Assembly: GCF_900128415.1 (NCBI RefSeq)
Contig: NZ_LT635772.1
Span: 806,001 to 870,000, forward strand
Source of the DNA: Anaerococcus mediterraneensis
Lineage (GTDB): Bacteria > Bacillota > Clostridia > Tissierellales > Peptoniphilaceae
Reading direction: 5' to 3'
Length of the DNA: 64,000 bases
Position numbers and translations under genes: made by a program. Every line of letters starts with the position of its first letter. Position 1 is the stretch's first letter. Under the pieces are notes generated by a model. It saw nothing but the letters and a program-made list of their open reading frames with translations, was not told the DNA's origin and searched no databases. Shown in pieces: positions 17,080 through 25,754 of the stretch.

Positions 17080-18867
17080 ATGAAAGAGGGACTAAGATCG
17101 AAGATTCTGGCTTTTGTTTTGCCTATGATGATGGTTCTTGCTTTTTTCGTGCCTGGTCTAAAGGCAAATGCGGCAGAAGCAGTAGAAGCTAAAAAGTCTG
17201 AACAAGCTGCTGGCAAATACAGAATAGAGCTAAATATAAGCCACATAGATACAAGGGTAAATGAAAAGGATGACATAAAGGCCAATGCTAGGCAGGTGAA
17301 ATATTTTAAGCTTGATAGCAAAAAATATGAAGGCAAGGATTACCTAGAGATTGCAAAAAGGCTCCATGACCTACCAATGGCAGAGGTAGAAAAGGAATTT
17401 GGACCTGGGGTCTTATCAGAAAAATCAAAAATATTTTATGAAGAAAAGCTAGTAGATAGGTTAAAACCAAATCTTTATGATAAAGAAAGAACTTTTGAAA
17501 AAATAGTAATAGACAATCTAGAAGAGGGTCTTTACCTTATAAAAGAAACAGATGAATCAAAAAAGGCCTATGACCAAAAATTGGTGACAACTATAGAAAA
17601 GCTTGATGCAAAATCAGCTGCTGAAGGTATTTTGATTGTCAACCTAAAAAAGACTGTCAAAAACCCAAAAACAACTATTACCCTAAGAAAAGTTGACAAA
17701 AATGATAAAAATATAAAGCTTGATAAGGTTGAATTTTATCTTTACAAAAAAGAAGGAGATAAAGACCTTGCAGTATCAGCTGAGGGTAAAAATGGATCAT
17801 ACCTATACAAGGCTACAGGTACTGCACCAAGCACTCTAACTACATGGAACGGTGGTGAAATTATAGTAGAAAACCTACCAGAAGGTGAATATTTCTTTGA
17901 AGAAAAAACACCTGCCCCTGGTTATGACAAGACAAATATAGGTGCAAAATCTGCTATAGTAAAACCTAGTGGATCAGTTACTGTAGAAAACTCTAGAACC
18001 CCAACCCTAAAAAAGATTGATGAGAACAAGAGCAAATACCTACAAAACGCCGTATTTAACCTATACAAAAAAGATAAGACTTTATTAAAATTCAAAGAGA
18101 ATAACAAGGGTTATGTTCTTGATGAAAAAGGCAAGGCCGACCTTGTGACAAATGCTGATGGATATATATACTTATTAGACCTAGCTGATGGTGAGTATTA
18201 TTTCAAAGAGACCAAGGCTCCTGATAAATATATCCTAGATGAAAAAGAACATCATTTCAAGATCAAAAATGGCTTGGTTGACAACAAAGATAAGTTTCTT
18301 TTGGTTACCAACAAACCAGAAAAACCAGAAACACCTGTTGAGAAAAAAGGTGGTCACAACTTTGTCAAAACTGATGACACCAAGGATGCCAAAAGGCTTG
18401 CTGGTGCGGTTTTCAAAGTTCAAAAAGTTGTAGATGGAAAATACACAGATGTTATCAGAGATGGAAAGATCTATACTGTGACCTCATCTAGCGATGGTAG
18501 TTTTTATGTGGATGGCTTGCCTTATGAAGGTGATGGGACAAAATATGCCCTAAGGGAGACCAAGGCTCCTGATGGCTATGTCCAAACATCAAGTGTCATA
18601 GAATTTACAATAGATGGTGTGAGCAAGCAAAACCCAGCTGTATTTATAAAAAACAAGAAAAATGACATCCCACCTGTCCCACCAACTTACAACCCACCAA
18701 CAACGACCTACACACCACCAGATGTGCCAAAGATTGTCAGAGGCCCACTTGTAAAAACTGGTGATATAAAAATTATAATCATGGCTATAGTTGGAGTCTT
18801 GATGATCATAGTAGGTAAGAGATTAGTAGTAAAAAGCGATAGAAAATTAAGAGCTGGTATAAAATAG
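17080..18867 (+). CDS. Major pilin / SpaA-domain surface protein with LVKTG sorting signal
   Basis: The 595-residue secreted protein has a signal peptide ending near ANAAEA and an N-terminal domain (about 45-195). It then has three SpaA/Cna-B-like beta domains, each closing with an isopeptide-type Glu motif (FFEEKTPAPGYD, YFKETKAPDKY, LRETKAPDGYV). A proline-rich spacer follows, then the sorting signal LVKTG, a hydrophobic segment and a basic tail. Val replaces the usual Pro of LPXTG. It is encoded immediately before three class C sortases that should polymerise or anchor it. A pilin Lys motif is not obvious, so it could instead be a tip or anchor adhesin. A separate short gene at 23004 is homologous to its N-terminal domain. 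Confidence 0.85.
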   Translation: MKEGLRSKILAFVLPMMMVLAFFVPGLKANAAEAVEAKKSEQAAGKYRIELNISHIDTRVNEKDDIKANARQVKYFKLDSKKYEGKDYLEIAKRLHDLPMAEVEKEFGPGVLSEKSKIFYEEKLVDRLKPNLYDKERTFEKIVIDNLEEGLYLIKETDESKKAYDQKLVTTIEKLDAKSAAEGILIVNLKKTVKNPKTTITLRKVDKNDKNIKLDKVEFYLYKKEGDKDLAVSAEGKNGSYLYKATGTAPSTLTTWNGGEIIVENLPEGEYFFEEKTPAPGYDKTNIGAKSAIVKPSGSVTVENSRTPTLKKIDENKSKYLQNAVFNLYKKDKTLLKFKENNKGYVLDEKGKADLVTNADGYIYLLDLADGEYYFKETKAPDKYILDEKEHHFKIKNGLVDNKDKFLLVTNKPEKPETPVEKKGGHNFVKTDDTKDAKRLAGAVFKVQKVVDGKYTDVIRDGKIYTVTSSSDGSFYVDGLPYEGDGTKYALRETKAPDGYVQTSSVIEFTIDGVSKQNPAVFIKNKKNDIPPVPPTYNPPTTTYTPPDVPKIVRGPLVKTGDIKIIIMAIVGVLMIIVGKRLVVKSDRKLRAGIK

Positions 18868-18931
18868 ATAATAAGCTGTTGTGAAATTGCTGCGGTAATT
18901 TTGCAACAGCATATTTTTATAAAGGATAAAG

Positions 18932-19900
18932 ATGGCAAAAAAAGCTAAGAGCAAAAAAAAAGTAAATAAAAAGGCCAAGTGGATTTTTAGGCTGATATTC
19001 CTTTTGGGATTTTTGGTCATGGCCTATCCTTTGATTTCTAGGCTTTATTACCGTATCGACTCAAATGATAAGGTATCTAGCTTTAATTCTGAGGTAGAAA
19101 AACTAGATACAGCCGAGATCGACAGGCGTATAAACCTAGCCAAGGCTTACAACGAATCCCTTTCTGGCAAGATAGCATCAGACCCTTATACTAGAAAACA
19201 ACAGGAGGAGGGCCGCAAAGAGTATGCAAGGATGCTAGAGGTAGAGGAAATGATTGGTACGGTTGATATACCAAAGATCAATCAAAATCTCCCAATTTAT
19301 GCTGGTACTAGCGAGGATATACTCCAAAAGGGTGTAGGACATTTGGAGGGTACAAGCTTGCCTATAGGGGGCAACTCTACTCACACAGTTTTGACCGCCC
19401 ATTCGGGTCTGCCAGAGGCGACTCTTTTTACCCACCTCAACCAACTAGAGATAGGGGATAAATTTTATATCCACAATATAGAGGGGATCATTGCCTATCA
19501 GGTTGACCAGATCAAGGTCATAGAACCATCAAATTTTGAAGACCTTTTGATCAGCCCTGGCCATGATTATGCTACACTTTTGACCTGTACACCAATCATG
19601 ATCAATACCCACAGGCTCATAGTCAGGGGCCACCGTGTACCATATGTACCGGCTGTTGATGAGGAGCTTATAAGAGAGAGCAGAAACAATTGGATCTTTA
19701 GACTCCTATTCTTTGCATCCTTGATTTTGATTTTAATTTTGATTATCTTGATCCTCAAGCTAAAGAGGGATAATAAAAATTATTTCAAGAAGATTGCAGA
19801 AATTAGCAAAAAAGGCTTTGGCAAAGAAAAACCAAAGTCAAATCCTGTTGGTGATCTTTTTGACAACCTAGCAAATGATGAGGATGATGGAGATGACTAA
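18932..19900 (+). CDS. Class C sortase 1
   Basis: The 322-residue membrane transpeptidase has an N-terminal basic/membrane segment, a lid motif region SDPYT, catalytic His in TVLTAHSGLP, catalytic Cys in TLLTCTP and Arg in LIVRGHR, and a second C-terminal membrane helix (LILILIILIL). Class C sortases join pilin subunits. The lid has Tyr where Phe or Trp is usual (DPF/DPW). It lies 64 bp after the pilin gene and overlaps the next sortase. Confidence 0.92.
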   Translation: MAKKAKSKKKVNKKAKWIFRLIFLLGFLVMAYPLISRLYYRIDSNDKVSSFNSEVEKLDTAEIDRRINLAKAYNESLSGKIASDPYTRKQQEEGRKEYARMLEVEEMIGTVDIPKINQNLPIYAGTSEDILQKGVGHLEGTSLPIGGNSTHTVLTAHSGLPEATLFTHLNQLEIGDKFYIHNIEGIIAYQVDQIKVIEPSNFEDLLISPGHDYATLLTCTPIMINTHRLIVRGHRVPYVPAVDEELIRESRNNWIFRLLFFASLILILILIILILKLKRDNKNYFKKIAEISKKGFGKEKPKSNPVGDLFDNLANDEDDGDD

Positions 19901-20762
19901 GGCTAGAAAAAACAAGCTAATCTTTGTAGCGATTTTCCTTTTTGGTCTTTTGATCTTCTCCTATCCCCTTATCAGTCAGAAATATTATGAGATCAAGGCT
20001 GAGGACAAGGTTGTAGAGTTTGTCAAGGGGGCCAAGGAAATCCCACCAGAGGACCTAGAAAAAAGAATGGCCCTAGCCAAGGCCTACAATGACACCCTAG
20101 ACCCATCCAGGCTTTCTGACCCTTATACCGATATGGAAAAGAAAGGACGAGCAGAATACGCCAGGATGCTAGAAGTCCACGAGATGCTTGGACATATCAA
20201 TGTGCCAAAGATCAAAACCGATATACCAATCTACGCTGGTACAAGTGAAGAAGTCCTACAAAAAGGAGCGGGCCACTTGGAGGGTACGAGTTTGCCTATA
20301 GGGGGCAACTCTACCCACACAGTTATCACAGCCCACAGGGGCCTACCAAATGCCAAACTTTTTAGAAACTTAGACCAATTGGTAGAAGGCGATGTATTTT
20401 ATATCACAAATATCAAGGAGACTATTGCCTACAAGGTAGACAAGATCAAGGTTGTAGAACCATCCGAGTTTGAGGATGTTTTGGTTGTAGAAAATGCCGA
20501 CCTAGCAACTCTTTTAACCTGTACACCCTACATGATCAACTCCCACAGGCTTTTGGTCAGAGGTCACAGGATAGATTACCAGGCGGCCATAGATGATGGT
20601 ATAGCCAATACACCTAGGGCGAGGATTGACTTTTTTAGGATGATCCTACTTATGATCCCTATAATAATCTTCTTGACCCTGGCACTTTTTAGGGAGAGGA
20701 AAAAAACAAGTGAACTTACAAAGGAGCTAGCAGAAATTGAAAAAAGAAATCAAACTGACTAA
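19893..20762 (+). CDS. Class C sortase 2
   Basis: This protein of about 289 residues has the same architecture as sortase 1 and close identity to it (GTSLPIGGNSTHTVITAHRGLP, TLLTCTPYM, LLVRGHR), which indicates tandem duplication. The lid again reads SDPYT. Several ATG codons lie in frame at 19875-19893. ATG 19893, which overlaps the upstream stop, keeps the MTKARKNK membrane-anchor start, but the exact start is uncertain. Confidence 0.9.
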   Translation: MTKARKNKLIFVAIFLFGLLIFSYPLISQKYYEIKAEDKVVEFVKGAKEIPPEDLEKRMALAKAYNDTLDPSRLSDPYTDMEKKGRAEYARMLEVHEMLGHINVPKIKTDIPIYAGTSEEVLQKGAGHLEGTSLPIGGNSTHTVITAHRGLPNAKLFRNLDQLVEGDVFYITNIKETIAYKVDKIKVVEPSEFEDVLVVENADLATLLTCTPYMINSHRLLVRGHRIDYQAAIDDGIANTPRARIDFFRMILLMIPIIIFLTLALFRERKKTSELTKELAEIEKRNQTD

Positions 20763-21624
20763 AAAATCTAGCCTAGGCTATATACTTATCCTGGTGGGAC
20801 TCCTTCTTTTGACAGTGCCCCTAGGCTTGAGATCCTATCACGATTATAGGGCAAGGGCCAAGAGAGCTGATTTTGAAAAAATAGAGAGTGTAAAAACCGA
20901 TAGCGAGATTGAAGAAGAAAATAAAAAGGCAGCAGCCTACAATGAGATCATAAAAAACTCAGATATGACTGTCCAGGACCCCTTTACAACGGATAATTAT
21001 CAAAACCAATACGAGATATTTACAACAACAAATACACCCTTTGCCTACCTATCTATACCAAAACTAGATAAGTATTTGCCAATATACTTAGATGCTACAA
21101 ATGAGCACATATCCAGAGGAGTAGCCCAGGTAGCAGGCACAGCCATCCCAATAGGAGGGCCTGGCACAAGATCAGCCATAGCTGGCCACAGGGGCTGGTG
21201 GGGAGACACCATGTTTTTGTATGTAGACGAGCTAGAACCAGGCGACTACATCTATATAGAAAGAGCCAAGTCTACTATGCGATACATAGTAACAGACAAG
21301 GAAGTCATAAGCCCATACGACTGGGACAAACTCGCCCCAAGGGGAGATCTCGATATGATAAGTCTTTTGACCTGTAGTCCATTTTTGCCACCAAGACCTG
21401 ATAGGCTCCTGGTAAATGCCATAAGAGACGAATCAGCCCCAGCAAGTGAATTTGAACTACCAAATGGAGACCTTAAAATAAGCGAAAAATCAGATGAAAA
21501 AAGTGCACAACTAGTAAAAATGACCAGACTAGCAAGCCTAGCAGGAGCAATACTAGGAACAGTCTTCTTTGTATGGACTCTGGTAGTTTTTGTCAAAAGA
21601 ATTAAATATACTATTAAAAAATAG
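20737..21624 (+). CDS. Class C sortase 3
   Basis: The 295-residue sortase has the canonical lid motif DPF (VQDPFTTD), catalytic His in IAGHRGWWGD, Cys in LLTCSPF and Arg in PDRLLVNAIR. It is more diverged from the two before it and may have a distinct job, such as polymerising versus adding the accessory pilin. The start is TTG 20737 with AAGGAG 10 bases upstream, and it overlaps sortase 2 by 26 bases. It is the last gene of the operon. Confidence 0.9.
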   Translation: MKKEIKLTKKSSLGYILILVGLLLLTVPLGLRSYHDYRARAKRADFEKIESVKTDSEIEEENKKAAAYNEIIKNSDMTVQDPFTTDNYQNQYEIFTTTNTPFAYLSIPKLDKYLPIYLDATNEHISRGVAQVAGTAIPIGGPGTRSAIAGHRGWWGDTMFLYVDELEPGDYIYIERAKSTMRYIVTDKEVISPYDWDKLAPRGDLDMISLLTCSPFLPPRPDRLLVNAIRDESAPASEFELPNGDLKISEKSDEKSAQLVKMTRLASLAGAILGTVFFVWTLVVFVKRIKYTIKK

Positions 21625-21626
21625 GG

Positions 21627-21657
21627 AAAAAAGTCTTTTTTATAAAGGCTTTTTTTA
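21627..21657 (+). terminator. Terminator of the pilus operon
   Basis: A 9-bp stem AAAAAAGTC / GGCTTTTTT (including one G-T pair) is followed by a T-rich run. Confidence 0.75.
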
Positions 21658-21754
21658 TTTTCAAAATATTATTTTTTCTATAGGGAATTTCCACATAAGC
21701 TTATTAGCCACTTGTCATCTCTATAGTATCTCATCTCATAACAACCAAGTTCCA

Positions 21755-21905
21755 TAATATCGAGCGTGGCGTAGCGGGGTCGAGAGATCTGACAAAGAGA
21801 TTTCTCCACTCACTTCGTTCGGTCGAAAAAAGGGATAGAACTGTCATCCCGAACTACCCTAACCCTTATCTCGAGCGGAGCGTAATCGGCGTCGAGAGAT
21901 CTTAT
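21755..21905. repeat. Dispersed short repeat cluster 5
   Basis: Reverse-oriented motif A relatives (GAGCGGAGCG...GTCGAGAGATCT) and a GTCATCCCGA fragment are present. The last unit merges into the left inverted repeat of the hairpin block. Confidence 0.7.
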
Positions 21906-22711
21906 GAACATAGGGAATATCCCTATAACCATATTTTCTTTATTTATTAAATCTAGATATTTTACATTCCTTTGCGATATTAACATAAATACTTCGTTTC
22001 AGGGGGAGCCGGTGGGGGAACGTTCCGCATGTTCCCCCACCGGCTCCCCCTAAAACCCCCTTACGCTACCCCCTCCAGGCGGCTCCTGCGGAGGGCAAAG
22101 TGAAAAGTTTGCTACGCAAACTCCACAATTTTGACCTGACTTAGGATCAAAGAGATTCAAATATATAATTTGAAATCCAACCATCTAAAAATCGCAAACT
22201 CGCTACGCTTAAACAGTGCGATTTTTTGACGATGGTTATATTTCAAATTATCACGATTTATTAAGGAGAATCCAGCATCTGTTTACATATAAACAAAATA
22301 TCAGTATTCAAATAATACTTGAATCCTAAATGTAAATGATCGTATAGATTTATAATCACAAGACCCGTTAAGAAAACTGATTTGTTTGAGCCGATAGGCG
22401 AGTTATCAGTTTTTAGGGGCTTGGGATTATAAATCACTTAAATAATAGATAAGGATGAACAACGACTCCCACCTACTATAAGAGGATTGCCGCAAGGCAA
22501 TCTACCGCTTTTGCACTCCGCCTAAGGAGCAGACGGGGGTGAAACGTAGAGGGGTGTAAGGGGAGACCGATGAGGGGGCATCTGCCGCCCCCTTGGGTCT
22601 CCCCTTTGAACAGCGGGATATGTCAATATCCAAAAAAATATATAATATCGAAATAAAATAAATTATATAATGAGGTTATAGGAATATTTCCTATGTTCAT
22701 GGGATCCCTCG
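21864..22711. repeat. Hairpin-dense gene-free block bounded by inverted repeats
   Basis: The left arm 21864-21930 contains ATGAACATAGGGAATATCCC. It recurs inverted at 22674-22711 (ATAGGAATATTTCCTATGTT), and its outer part recurs at 22767-22814. Inside are four large hairpins: a perfect 20-bp GC-rich stem (22002-22021 with 22031-22050); a nested stem of about 32 bp (22165-22196 with 22217-22251); a 20-bp stem (22347-22366 with 22416-22435) enclosing AAAACTGAT/ATCAGTTTT; and GGGGAGACC/GGTCTCCCC (22560-22568 with 22596-22604) enclosing GGGGGC/GCCCCC. GATTGCC-GCAA-GGCAATC lies at 22485-22502. No frame of useful length is present in either strand from 21625 to 23003. Its GC content is visibly higher than its surroundings in two patches. 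It could be a non-autonomous mobile element, an oriT-like remnant or a structured RNA. Confidence 0.7.
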
Positions 22712-23003
22712 TCGGCCTTTTTGCCTCTGTCGGGATGACGTTGTGGCGTTAGGGATGATATTTGTGGTTCATGAGATCTCTCGACTACGCTGACGCTTCG
22801 CTCGAGATAAGGGGAGTGGAGTTCGTTATGACAGACGGTGACTCGGGATGACTCTAGGAAATCTAGGATGACCTTTGGTTGTTATGGTTATATGAAAAAT
22901 TCTTATATAAAAAACGTTTTATAAAAAAGTTTTTTAAAAAAATTTCCTCACTTTATGATAATTTAATATAAATTTTGCTAAGATAGTTAAAAAAGGAGAT
23001 TTT
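22712..23003. repeat. Repeat cluster 6 and AT-rich leader
   Basis: It contains one motif A relative (22767-22814) and degenerate CGGGATGAC fragments, then AT-rich sequence leading to the 23004 gene. The start is preceded by AAAAGGAG. No clear promoter could be fixed. Confidence 0.55.
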
Positions 23004-23522
23004 ATGAAAAAGAATTACAAAAAACTTATATTACTTTTTGGAGTTGCCCTTGTTGTAGGGCTTGCTTTTAGGGCTTTTGGCCTTGCTGATGATGGTTATG
23101 AGCTTAGGCTTGGCTTGGATAATAAAATTATCCAAAAAGAAGACCAGGTTTTGCCATCAGAAAGAAAGATAGCTTATTTTAAGCTAGATGAAACAAAGAT
23201 GGGGCCTTGGGATTTTATGCGTCTTTCCAAGGAGGCAGAGTCTTTGACAATAAAAGAGATCGAAGAAAAACTCGGTCAAAAAGCGAGCATTTCAGAAAAT
23301 TCGAAGTTATTTTTTGATGGGAAATTATATGACAAGATGACAAGTGCCATGTATGAAAAAAACAAAGACCAGGTTAGGGAAAAAGTTTCTATAAAAAACC
23401 TAGAGGAAGGGACATATCTTTTAAAGGTCCTAGGTGGGGATAAAAATCCTGGCAAATCTATTGTCGAGTATATAGGCAAGGAAGCCAGTGAGAATAATAT
23501 TGTAGAATTAGACCTAAAATAG
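23004..23522 (+). CDS. Secreted stand-alone homologue of the pilin N-terminal domain
   Basis: The 172-residue protein has a signal peptide (basic start, hydrophobic residues 8-27, GLADD). The rest aligns with residues of about 45-195 of the pilin at 17080. YFKLD, the segment S-E-(N/K)-S-K-(L/I)-F-(F/Y), KLYDKM/KLVDRL and NLEEG-Y-L-K occur in the same order and spacing. It has no SpaA domains, sorting signal or C-terminal membrane helix, so it is probably released or held by its signal segment. It may be a truncated pilin paralogue or a soluble partner or competitor of pilus assembly. It is monocistronic. Confidence 0.7.
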   Translation: MKKNYKKLILLFGVALVVGLAFRAFGLADDGYELRLGLDNKIIQKEDQVLPSERKIAYFKLDETKMGPWDFMRLSKEAESLTIKEIEEKLGQKASISENSKLFFDGKLYDKMTSAMYEKNKDQVREKVSIKNLEEGTYLLKVLGGDKNPGKSIVEYIGKEASENNIVELDLK

Positions 23523-23624
23523 TCCTATTTGACAAAATAGATTAAAACTTGTAAATTACTATAATAACTTTATCATAGCAAGGTGATGCATAGAAATTGC
23601 CAATCTTAGCTTATAGGAGGATTT

Positions 23625-25034
23625 ATGAGTTTTTTGAAATTTATTAAGAATATAAATAGTATTTTGTATTACCCTATACTTACTCTTATCCTGATAGGAG
23701 TTGGTTTGTACTTTACTTATAAGACTGGGCTGATCCAGTTTAGGCTTTTTTCTGATGCTATAAAAGTCATCAAGGAAAAACCAGATGGTGAGGATGATGT
23801 TTCATCTTTCCAGGCCCTCATGGTTTCTACTGCATCTAGAGTAGGTACTGGCAATATCGTTGGAGTATCAAATGCCATCTGTCTAGGCGGAGTTGGAGCA
23901 GTTTTTTGGATGTGGATCATAGCTATCATAGGTGGAGCATCTGCCTTTATAGAGTCGACCCTGGCTCAAATTTACAAGCAAAAAGAAAAGGATGGGTCAT
24001 CCTTTGGTGGTCCTTCTTATTATATAGAAAAGGGACTCGGGTCTAGAAAGTTCGGTGTCATCTTTGCCATAGCCCTCATTGCGACCTATGCTATTGGTTT
24101 TAATATGCTAGCTTCCTTCAATCTCCAGGACTCCTTCAGATCCTATAGTTTTTATAAGGACGGACATACTTCTTGGATTATTGGTGGAATTTTGGCAATC
24201 TTTGCTGGTTATTCTATACTTGGTGGGGGCAAGAGGATTATCAAATTTACATCAGTCATAGTCCCAGTTATGGGTCTAGTCTATGTCTTGATGTCCCTAC
24301 TGATGATTTTAATGAATATAAAAAACCTCCCGGCTATGTTTGTTATGATCATAGAAGATGCCTTCAATTTTAAGGCAATCTTTGGAGGACTTGCAGGATC
24401 TGCTATGGTTGAGGGGATCAAAAGAGGACTTTATTCTAATGAGGCTGGTATGGGTTCTGCTCCAAATGCAGCGGCAAGTGCTGTTGTAAGCCACCCTGCA
24501 AAACAAGGATTGGTACAGATGATATCAGTATTTATTGATACCCTGCTCATATGTACAGCTACTGCTTTTATGGGGCTCATATCTGGTGTTGCACCAAGTG
24601 CAGAGCTTGCAGGTTCAGCCTATATACAAAAATCCCTATCGACAGTCTTTGGGTCTTATGGATATTTCTTTATATCCCTTTGCCTGGTGTTTTTTGCCTT
24701 TACCACCCTTTTGGGCAACCTATTTTATTGTGATTCATGTCTGACCTACCTAAAAAAAGAAATACCATCAGATAAATTTATGCTTATTTTTAGGATCGCA
24801 GCTATAATATTGATATTTTTAGGAGCCGGCATGGAGATGGATTTAGCATGGTCTCTAGCAGACTTGCTTATGGGAATCATGTGTCTAATAAATATAATCT
24901 CTATCCTAGTCTTGTCCAAAGAGGCCTTTGCTTGTCTGGATGACTACAAAAGTCAGAGAAAAGAGGGCAAGGACCCAGTGTTTTTGGCGAAAAATATAGG
25001 AATGAATGAAGAGAAATTAGATTTTTGGAAATAA
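23625..25034 (+). CDS. Sodium:alanine (AGCS) symporter
   Basis: The 469-residue carrier has about 10-11 membrane segments. It carries the AGCS signature region around VGTGNIVGVSNAI (residues 72-85) and the conserved segment GLYSNEAGMGSAPNAAASA. It imports alanine, glycine or a related amino acid with Na+. The ribosome site is GGAGG, 7 bases before ATG. A TATAAT is present at 23560-23565, but the nearest TTGACA is 25 bp away, so the promoter is uncertain. It is monocistronic, followed by repeats. Confidence 0.9.
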   Translation: MSFLKFIKNINSILYYPILTLILIGVGLYFTYKTGLIQFRLFSDAIKVIKEKPDGEDDVSSFQALMVSTASRVGTGNIVGVSNAICLGGVGAVFWMWIIAIIGGASAFIESTLAQIYKQKEKDGSSFGGPSYYIEKGLGSRKFGVIFAIALIATYAIGFNMLASFNLQDSFRSYSFYKDGHTSWIIGGILAIFAGYSILGGGKRIIKFTSVIVPVMGLVYVLMSLLMILMNIKNLPAMFVMIIEDAFNFKAIFGGLAGSAMVEGIKRGLYSNEAGMGSAPNAAASAVVSHPAKQGLVQMISVFIDTLLICTATAFMGLISGVAPSAELAGSAYIQKSLSTVFGSYGYFFISLCLVFFAFTTLLGNLFYCDSCLTYLKKEIPSDKFMLIFRIAAIILIFLGAGMEMDLAWSLADLLMGIMCLINIISILVLSKEAFACLDDYKSQRKEGKDPVFLAKNIGMNEEKLDFWK

Positions 25035-25099
25035 AAGATTAGGTAATTGTAGAATTAGAACGTAAGAAAGTGAAACTCCTCCTAGCTTCGACAGATCCC

Positions 25100-25695
25100 C
25101 TTGTATTGAGCGACACATTCCCTTGCATCGACCGCAGTGGAGATGCCTCTTGTTGTGGGGTTTCTCCATGCGGGCTCCGCCCTTAGTCGAAATAAGGGGT
25201 TGTGGCGGGCTCTGCCCTTAGTCGAAATAAGGAGGTGTGACGGGCTTAGCCCTTAGTCGACAGTAGTTTTCGGATTCAGGCAAGCCTTCGCCATGAAAAG
25301 CCTTGATTAAGGAATTTCATCAGTTCTCTATTCTCGCTTTGCTGCGAGTGCTCTGCACAGCTCCTCTATGCGCCACATAAACATGCCTTGAATGGCATGT
25401 TTATGCCGAATAATAGTGCGGCAGCACGGAGAGCTTTGAAGAAGCGATATTCGTACGGGCGTGTTGTTCACTGTGATAATTCCATTAGAAATAAGGGAGG
25501 GTGTGCTTCGCTTGGTGGTAATAATGGATGAGATTTCTCGACTCCGCTCGAAATAAGGAAGAGTAACTTGCAACGCCCCCTATCCCTTGCATCGACAGCC
25601 CATCCCTTGCATCGACCGAAGTGGAGATGCCTCTTTTATTGATGTGTTTTTATTGCAATAGATTTCTCCATGCGCTTCGCTTAGTTGAAATAAGG
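25100..25695. repeat. Dispersed repeat cluster 7, with a full structured element
   Basis: Motif A and B units fill the gap between the symporter and the MBL gene, with one 228-bp copy of the structured element at 25261-25488. No gene is seen. Confidence 0.85.
25261..25488. repeat. Structured repeat element, full copy 2 (228 bp)
   Basis: It has the same ends as the copy at 11526 (CAGTAGTTTTCGG, TTCCATTAG) and the same hairpins. It is inserted between GTCGA and AAATAAGG of a motif A unit. Compared with copy 1 it lacks about 19 bp near GGTCTGTCGCTCTCGG. Confidence 0.75.
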
Positions 25696-25716
25696 CTTAT
25701 TATTTTTCCCAAAAAC

Positions 25717-25745
25717 AAAAGACCAGGTTTTATCCTGGTCTTTTT
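25717..25745. terminator. Bidirectional terminator
   Basis: AAAAGACCAGG (25717-25727) pairs with CCTGGTCTTTT (25734-25744). It lies just downstream of the minus-strand MBL gene. Confidence 0.85.
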
Positions 25746-25754
25746 ATGTCTTTA

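Noticed and set aside
21931..22673. Group II intron or degraded gene in the hairpin block
   Set aside because: No reverse transcriptase frame, no recognisable domain V-type ending and no long frames; left as an unexplained structured block.
23529..23565. TTGACA...TATAAT promoter for the alanine symporter
   Set aside because: The spacer is 25 bp, too long for a normal sigma-A promoter.
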